A program made the position numbers and the translations under genes. A model generated the notes under the pieces. It saw nothing but the letters and a program-made list of their open reading frames with translations, made no database searches and was not told the origin of the DNA. From assembly GCA_964603255.1 (NCBI GenBank), contig CAZRVA010000002.1:1-64000 (forward strand): DNA of 64,000 nt. Reading direction: 5' to 3'. The DNA comes from UBA6183 sp964603255. Lineage in GTDB: Bacteria; Bacteroidota; Bacteroidia; UKL13-3. This document shows positions 60,388 through 64,000 of this stretch, in pieces; the stretch's first letter is position 1; each line of letters starts with the position of its first letter.

Positions 60388-62409
60388 TTACTGACTAATC
60401 TGTTGCCAAAATACTGGAATGCTCTCGGCTGGTAACCCGCAAGATTTATCAATACAACGGTAAAACTTGATGGTATCTGTTACTTGTTTATCTGCCAATA
60501 GAGGAATAGCAGATTGCTGGCTGACCACTAATGCAAGCTTATTAGGTAGATATTGTTTGTGTAAATCAAACCTGAAATAATTAGCGTTTTTACCGGCACA
60601 AACCAATTGATTAAAACCATACCATTTAAACAATATTACTTGAAACCAATTGCTATAACCCATTGGGTGTTTCTTTAATTTAGGTTGAATTTGAAGCAAC
60701 ATTCTATCGCAAATTTGATGGTACTTGTCTTCATCAAACAGATATCCCAATTGCACTAAACACTTTGCCAAAATAGAATTTGATGAAGAAATCACATCAT
60801 CATTGGTATCAATTTTTCGTGCAACAAGCTGCTTATCATCATGCGATTTAAAATAAAACATACCTGACTCCTGATTGTAAAACTTGGCAATAGCTGAATC
60901 CAAAATTTTCTTGGCAAAGTGCAAATAAGTATCATCACTACAAGCCTCATATAACCTTATAAAACCTTCACAAGTAGTTGCATAATCTTCTGCAAATCCT
61001 GAAATAGATGTTACTCCGTTTTTATGAATCCTTAATAGCTTATCATCTTGCCACATTGTATTCATTATAAAATTGGCCGCGGTTTTAGCAACGGCTAAAT
61101 AACTTTCATTGCCTAAAACCAAGTAAGCATCTGCAAATGCCTTTATGGTTAATGCATTCCAGGAAGTAATCATTTTATCATCCAATCCCGGCCTAATACG
61201 ATTTGCTCTAACAGCTAATAACTTATCGTTACAACGATTTACAACCAGCTCAATTTCTACTATTGATTTACCGGTTAACTTTTCTAACTCTTCATCACTA
61301 CGGGTTTTGTATAAAATATTTACACCATCTTCCCAATTTCCGTAAGCATCAACACTAAAATATAAGCTGTACAATGGTGCATCATCACCCAATACATCTA
61401 CTATTTCTTTATATGTCCAAGTATAAAATTTGCCTTCTACGCCTTCGCTGTCGGCATCTAAGGCACTATAAAAATATCCTCGTTCATGCATCAACTCCCT
61501 TGTAATAAAACCAAGTGTATTGTTGATGGTATTTGCATACAGTTGTTTTCCCGTTACTTGATAAGCTTGCGCATACAAACTAACCAACTGTGCATTATCA
61601 TACAGCATTTTTTCAAAATGAGGAACTTTCCAATAACTATCGGTGCTGTATCTGGCAAAGCCACCACCAACTTGGTCGTAAATTCCACCTTCAGCCATTT
61701 TGTTTAATGTAGTAACAACAGCCTCCATTAAAGTTACATCTTTGGTATAATGGTATTGATGTAAAAACAATTCCCAGTTATTGGGCATAGGAAATTTAGG
61801 AGCCCAAGAATAACCACCATAATGTAAATCAAAATTTTGTTTCCAATCATTGATGATTTGATTCATCTCTTGTTTAGAAATCAAAGCAGAATCCGACTCA
61901 CCCGCCAACACATTTAACTTACGAATGCCGTTAGTTAGCTCGGTTGCATATTGCATGGCTTCTTCGGTTTTGTTTTCGTAAAAATCGGCCAAGGATTTTA
62001 ATACACGTTCCCACTCTTGTTTTGGGAAATAGGTACCACCGTGTATTGGTCTGCCATCGGGTAAAGTAAAACAATTTAGAGGCCATCCTCCCCTACCTGT
62101 AAGCAATTGCACAGCATCCATATATATTTGATCAACATCAGGGCGCTCTTCCCTATCTACCTTAATGCATACAAAATATTTGTTCATGATTTCTGCTGTA
62201 TCTTCTTGTTCAAAACATTCACGTTCCATAACATGGCACCAATGGCAAGCCGAATAACCAATGCTTACCAATATGAGTTTATTTTCTCTTCTTGCAATTT
62301 CAAAAGCCTCCTCGCCCCACTCATACCAGTTAACCGGATTGTGTGCGTGTTGAAGCAAATATGGACTTGAAGCATGTATAAGTTTGTTGGTGTGTTTTTT
62401 ATTTTCCAT
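60388..62409 (-). CDS. DUF255/YyaL-type thioredoxin-fold protein
   Basis: A 673-residue protein of the YyaL/SSP411 (spermatogenesis-associated 20) family. The N-terminal thioredoxin fold (residues about 1-170) has SACHWCHVMERECFE, a CxxC-like site (C-H-W-C), and DREERPDVDQIYM; the rest is an alpha-toroid like that of cellobiose epimerases (YDQVGGGFARYSTD, HFEKMLYDNAQL, SALDADSEG). Function is not established; no signal peptide, so probably cytoplasmic. Start at the ATG three codons into the frame, MENKKHTN. Confidence 0.88.
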   Translation of the reverse strand: MENKKHTNKLIHASSPYLLQHAHNPVNWYEWGEEAFEIARRENKLILVSIGYSACHWCHVMERECFEQEDTAEIMNKYFVCIKVDREERPDVDQIYMDAVQLLTGRGGWPLNCFTLPDGRPIHGGTYFPKQEWERVLKSLADFYENKTEEAMQYATELTNGIRKLNVLAGESDSALISKQEMNQIINDWKQNFDLHYGGYSWAPKFPMPNNWELFLHQYHYTKDVTLMEAVVTTLNKMAEGGIYDQVGGGFARYSTDSYWKVPHFEKMLYDNAQLVSLYAQAYQVTGKQLYANTINNTLGFITRELMHERGYFYSALDADSEGVEGKFYTWTYKEIVDVLGDDAPLYSLYFSVDAYGNWEDGVNILYKTRSDEELEKLTGKSIVEIELVVNRCNDKLLAVRANRIRPGLDDKMITSWNALTIKAFADAYLVLGNESYLAVAKTAANFIMNTMWQDDKLLRIHKNGVTSISGFAEDYATTCEGFIRLYEACSDDTYLHFAKKILDSAIAKFYNQESGMFYFKSHDDKQLVARKIDTNDDVISSSNSILAKCLVQLGYLFDEDKYHQICDRMLLQIQPKLKKHPMGYSNWFQVILFKWYGFNQLVCAGKNANYFRFDLHKQYLPNKLALVVSQQSAIPLLADKQVTDTIKFYRCIDKSCGLPAESIPVFWQQISQ

Positions 62410-62480
62410 GAACAACAAAGCTAACTATTGAAATTTTATTATTTATATTTGATTTGTATATAAAATATAACCTAAGCCCC

Positions 62481-64000
62481 ATGCTCATTAAAACATACGG
62501 AAGCGCTGTACATGGCGTAAATGCTGTAACCATTACTATTGAAGTGAATGTATCAAACCAAGGTGTTGGTTACAGTTTGGTAGGATTACCCGATAATGCC
62601 GTAAAGGAAGGTCACCACAGAATAGAAACTGCCGTTAAAAACATGGGCCTTAAAATGCCACGTTTACGTGTGGTTATTAATATGGCTCCTGCCGATATTA
62701 GAAAAGAAGGTTCATCGTACGATTTGCCCATTGCACTTGGTTATTTAGCTGGATCAGAACAAATGCTTGGCGAAAATTTAAACAAGTACATCATTATGGG
62801 TGAGTTGGCATTAGATGGTTCTTTAAAACCCATTAAAGGTGCTTTACCTATTGCCATACAAGCACGAAAAGAAGGTTTTGATGGATTTATTTTACCCAAA
62901 GAAAACGCTAGAGAAGCTGCCATTGTAAATAACTTAAAAGTATACGGTGCCGAAAACATAAAAGAGGTAATAGATTTTTTTAACAACGAAGGCACACTTG
63001 AACAATTTGAAATTGATACACGTGCCGAGTTTGAAAACAACCTCCATAAAAACGAAAACGATTTTTCGGATGTTCGCGGACAAGAAAATATTAAACGTGC
63101 ATTAGAGATTGCAGCAGCAGGCGGACACAACGTTATTTTAATTGGTCCTCCGGGTGCAGGAAAAACAATGCTGGCTAAACGTTTGCCAAGTATTTTACCA
63201 CCGCTTACTTTACACGAAGCATTAGAAACAACTAAAATACATTCTGTTGCCGGAAGATTAAATAAAGAAACATCATTATTGTATCAGCGTCCGTTTAGAA
63301 GTCCACACCATACGATTTCTGACATTGCTTTAGTTGGTGGAGGTAACAATCCGCAACCGGGCGAAATAAGCTTGGCGCACAATGGGGTATTATTTTTGGA
63401 TGAGTTACCCGAGTTTAAACGCACGGTGCTAGAAGTGATGCGTCAACCATTAGAGGAAAGAAGAATTACCATTTCTCGTGCTAAATTTTCTATTGAGTAT
63501 CCATCAAGTTTTATGTTGATTGCATCGATGAATCCTTGTCCTTGTGGATACTTTAATCACCCGGAAAAAGAATGTGTTTGCGGACCGGGAATGGTTCAAA
63601 AATATTTAAGTAAGGTATCGGGACCATTGTTGGATAGAATTGACATACATATTGAAGTTACTCCGGTAGATTTCGAACAATTAACAGATACACGCAAAGC
63701 AGAAAAAAGCGAAAGTATAAGAGAGCGTGTCATGAAAGCCCGTGAAATCCAAACCCAGCGATTTACCGAAAATGAAGGCATACATAGTAATGCCATGATG
63801 AGCAGTACCAAAGTTAGAGAGGTATGTCAGATTAATGCTGCAGGTCAAACTCTATTAAAAACAGCTATGACCCGATTACAGTTATCAGCACGCGCTTATG
63901 ATAGAATTTTAAAAGTAGCACGTACCATTGCAGATTTGGATGGCAGTGAAGACATACAAATTGAACACTTGGCAGAAGCCATACAATACCGTAGTTTAGA
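62481..64000 (+). CDS. YifB/ComM-family Mg-chelatase-like ATPase (runs off window)
   Basis: The gene begins with ATG at 62481 and is still open at the window end; about 506 codons are present, close to the roughly 510 of the family. The N-terminal Lon-protease-like domain (MLIKTYGSAVHGVNAV, SLVGLPDNAVKE, NMAPADIRKEGSSYDLPIAL) is followed by the AAA module with Walker A GPPGAGKTM near residue 221 and Walker B FLDELPEF near 304, then CPCGYF with cysteines near 355. ComM is a branch-migration helicase used in natural transformation. No other competence gene is close. Confidence 0.9.
   Translation, partial: MLIKTYGSAVHGVNAVTITIEVNVSNQGVGYSLVGLPDNAVKEGHHRIETAVKNMGLKMPRLRVVINMAPADIRKEGSSYDLPIALGYLAGSEQMLGENLNKYIIMGELALDGSLKPIKGALPIAIQARKEGFDGFILPKENAREAAIVNNLKVYGAENIKEVIDFFNNEGTLEQFEIDTRAEFENNLHKNENDFSDVRGQENIKRALEIAAAGGHNVILIGPPGAGKTMLAKRLPSILPPLTLHEALETTKIHSVAGRLNKETSLLYQRPFRSPHHTISDIALVGGGNNPQPGEISLAHNGVLFLDELPEFKRTVLEVMRQPLEERRITISRAKFSIEYPSSFMLIASMNPCPCGYFNHPEKECVCGPGMVQKYLSKVSGPLLDRIDIHIEVTPVDFEQLTDTRKAEKSESIRERVMKAREIQTQRFTENEGIHSNAMMSSTKVREVCQINAAGQTLLKTAMTRLQLSARAYDRILKVARTIADLDGSEDIQIEHLAEAIQYRSL

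Overview
The window is a chromosomal segment of a low-GC member of the Bacteroidota. The phylum call rests on several things seen in the sequence: a gliding-type ABC transporter (gldA, gldF, gldG), three secreted proteins ending in type IX secretion (T9SS) type A sorting domains, Bacteroidota-style lipoproteins, a MurE with the meso-diaminopimelate DNPR motif, and promoters of the TTTG-N(16-23)-TAnnTT(T/C)G type in front of many genes. The genus cannot be decided from sequence alone. No rRNA, tRNA, CRISPR array, insertion sequence or prophage was found.

Layout. 1-11.4 kb is housekeeping: recF divergent from pdhA, then a TPR membrane protein, ribH, a lipoprotein, purN, rlmD, an unknown small protein, a family-2 glycosyltransferase, rho and a 2-Cys peroxiredoxin. 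11.4-15.8 kb is an accessory pocket on the minus strand. It holds a parDE toxin-antitoxin pair, two further antitoxin-like genes without toxins, a second almost identical parD, a secreted TPR protein opposite a small unknown gene, a DUF2971 protein and a GC-rich palindromic element. 15.8-25.7 kb returns to core genes: ftsK, a membrane-anchored unknown, methylmalonyl-CoA mutase large subunit, a 5'-nucleotidase split over two overlapping genes, and dnaA. A second accessory insertion sits inside it, an OLD-like ATPase followed by a TOPRIM-like protein (20.7-22.3 kb), which is the best candidate for a little-described two-gene defence system. 25.8-34.4 kb carries a Fic AMP-transferase, the gldA-gldF-gldG-DUF4340 operon, a T9SS cargo protein and an O-antigen-ligase-like membrane protein.

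34.6-50.5 kb is a complete Bacteroidota dcw cluster in one direction: mraZ, rsmH, ftsL, ftsI, murE, mraY, murD, ftsW, murG, murC, ftsQ, ftsA, ftsZ. It is preceded by three AAAGTGG MraZ boxes at exact 10-bp spacing and closed by a strong terminator. Together these genes make lipid II, polymerise septal peptidoglycan and build the Z-ring; ftsK elsewhere in the window clears chromosomes from the septum. 50.8-60.4 kb encodes two large paralogous T9SS cargo proteins and a tyrosine-rich secreted protein with a C-terminal anchor. The end of the window has a thioredoxin-fold DUF255/YyaL protein on the minus strand and a YifB/ComM-family ATPase that runs off the right edge.

All coordinates, motifs and inverted repeats were read by eye. 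Family names come from remembered motifs, not from searches. Several starts were moved to an internal ATG where promoter position or family length supported it.
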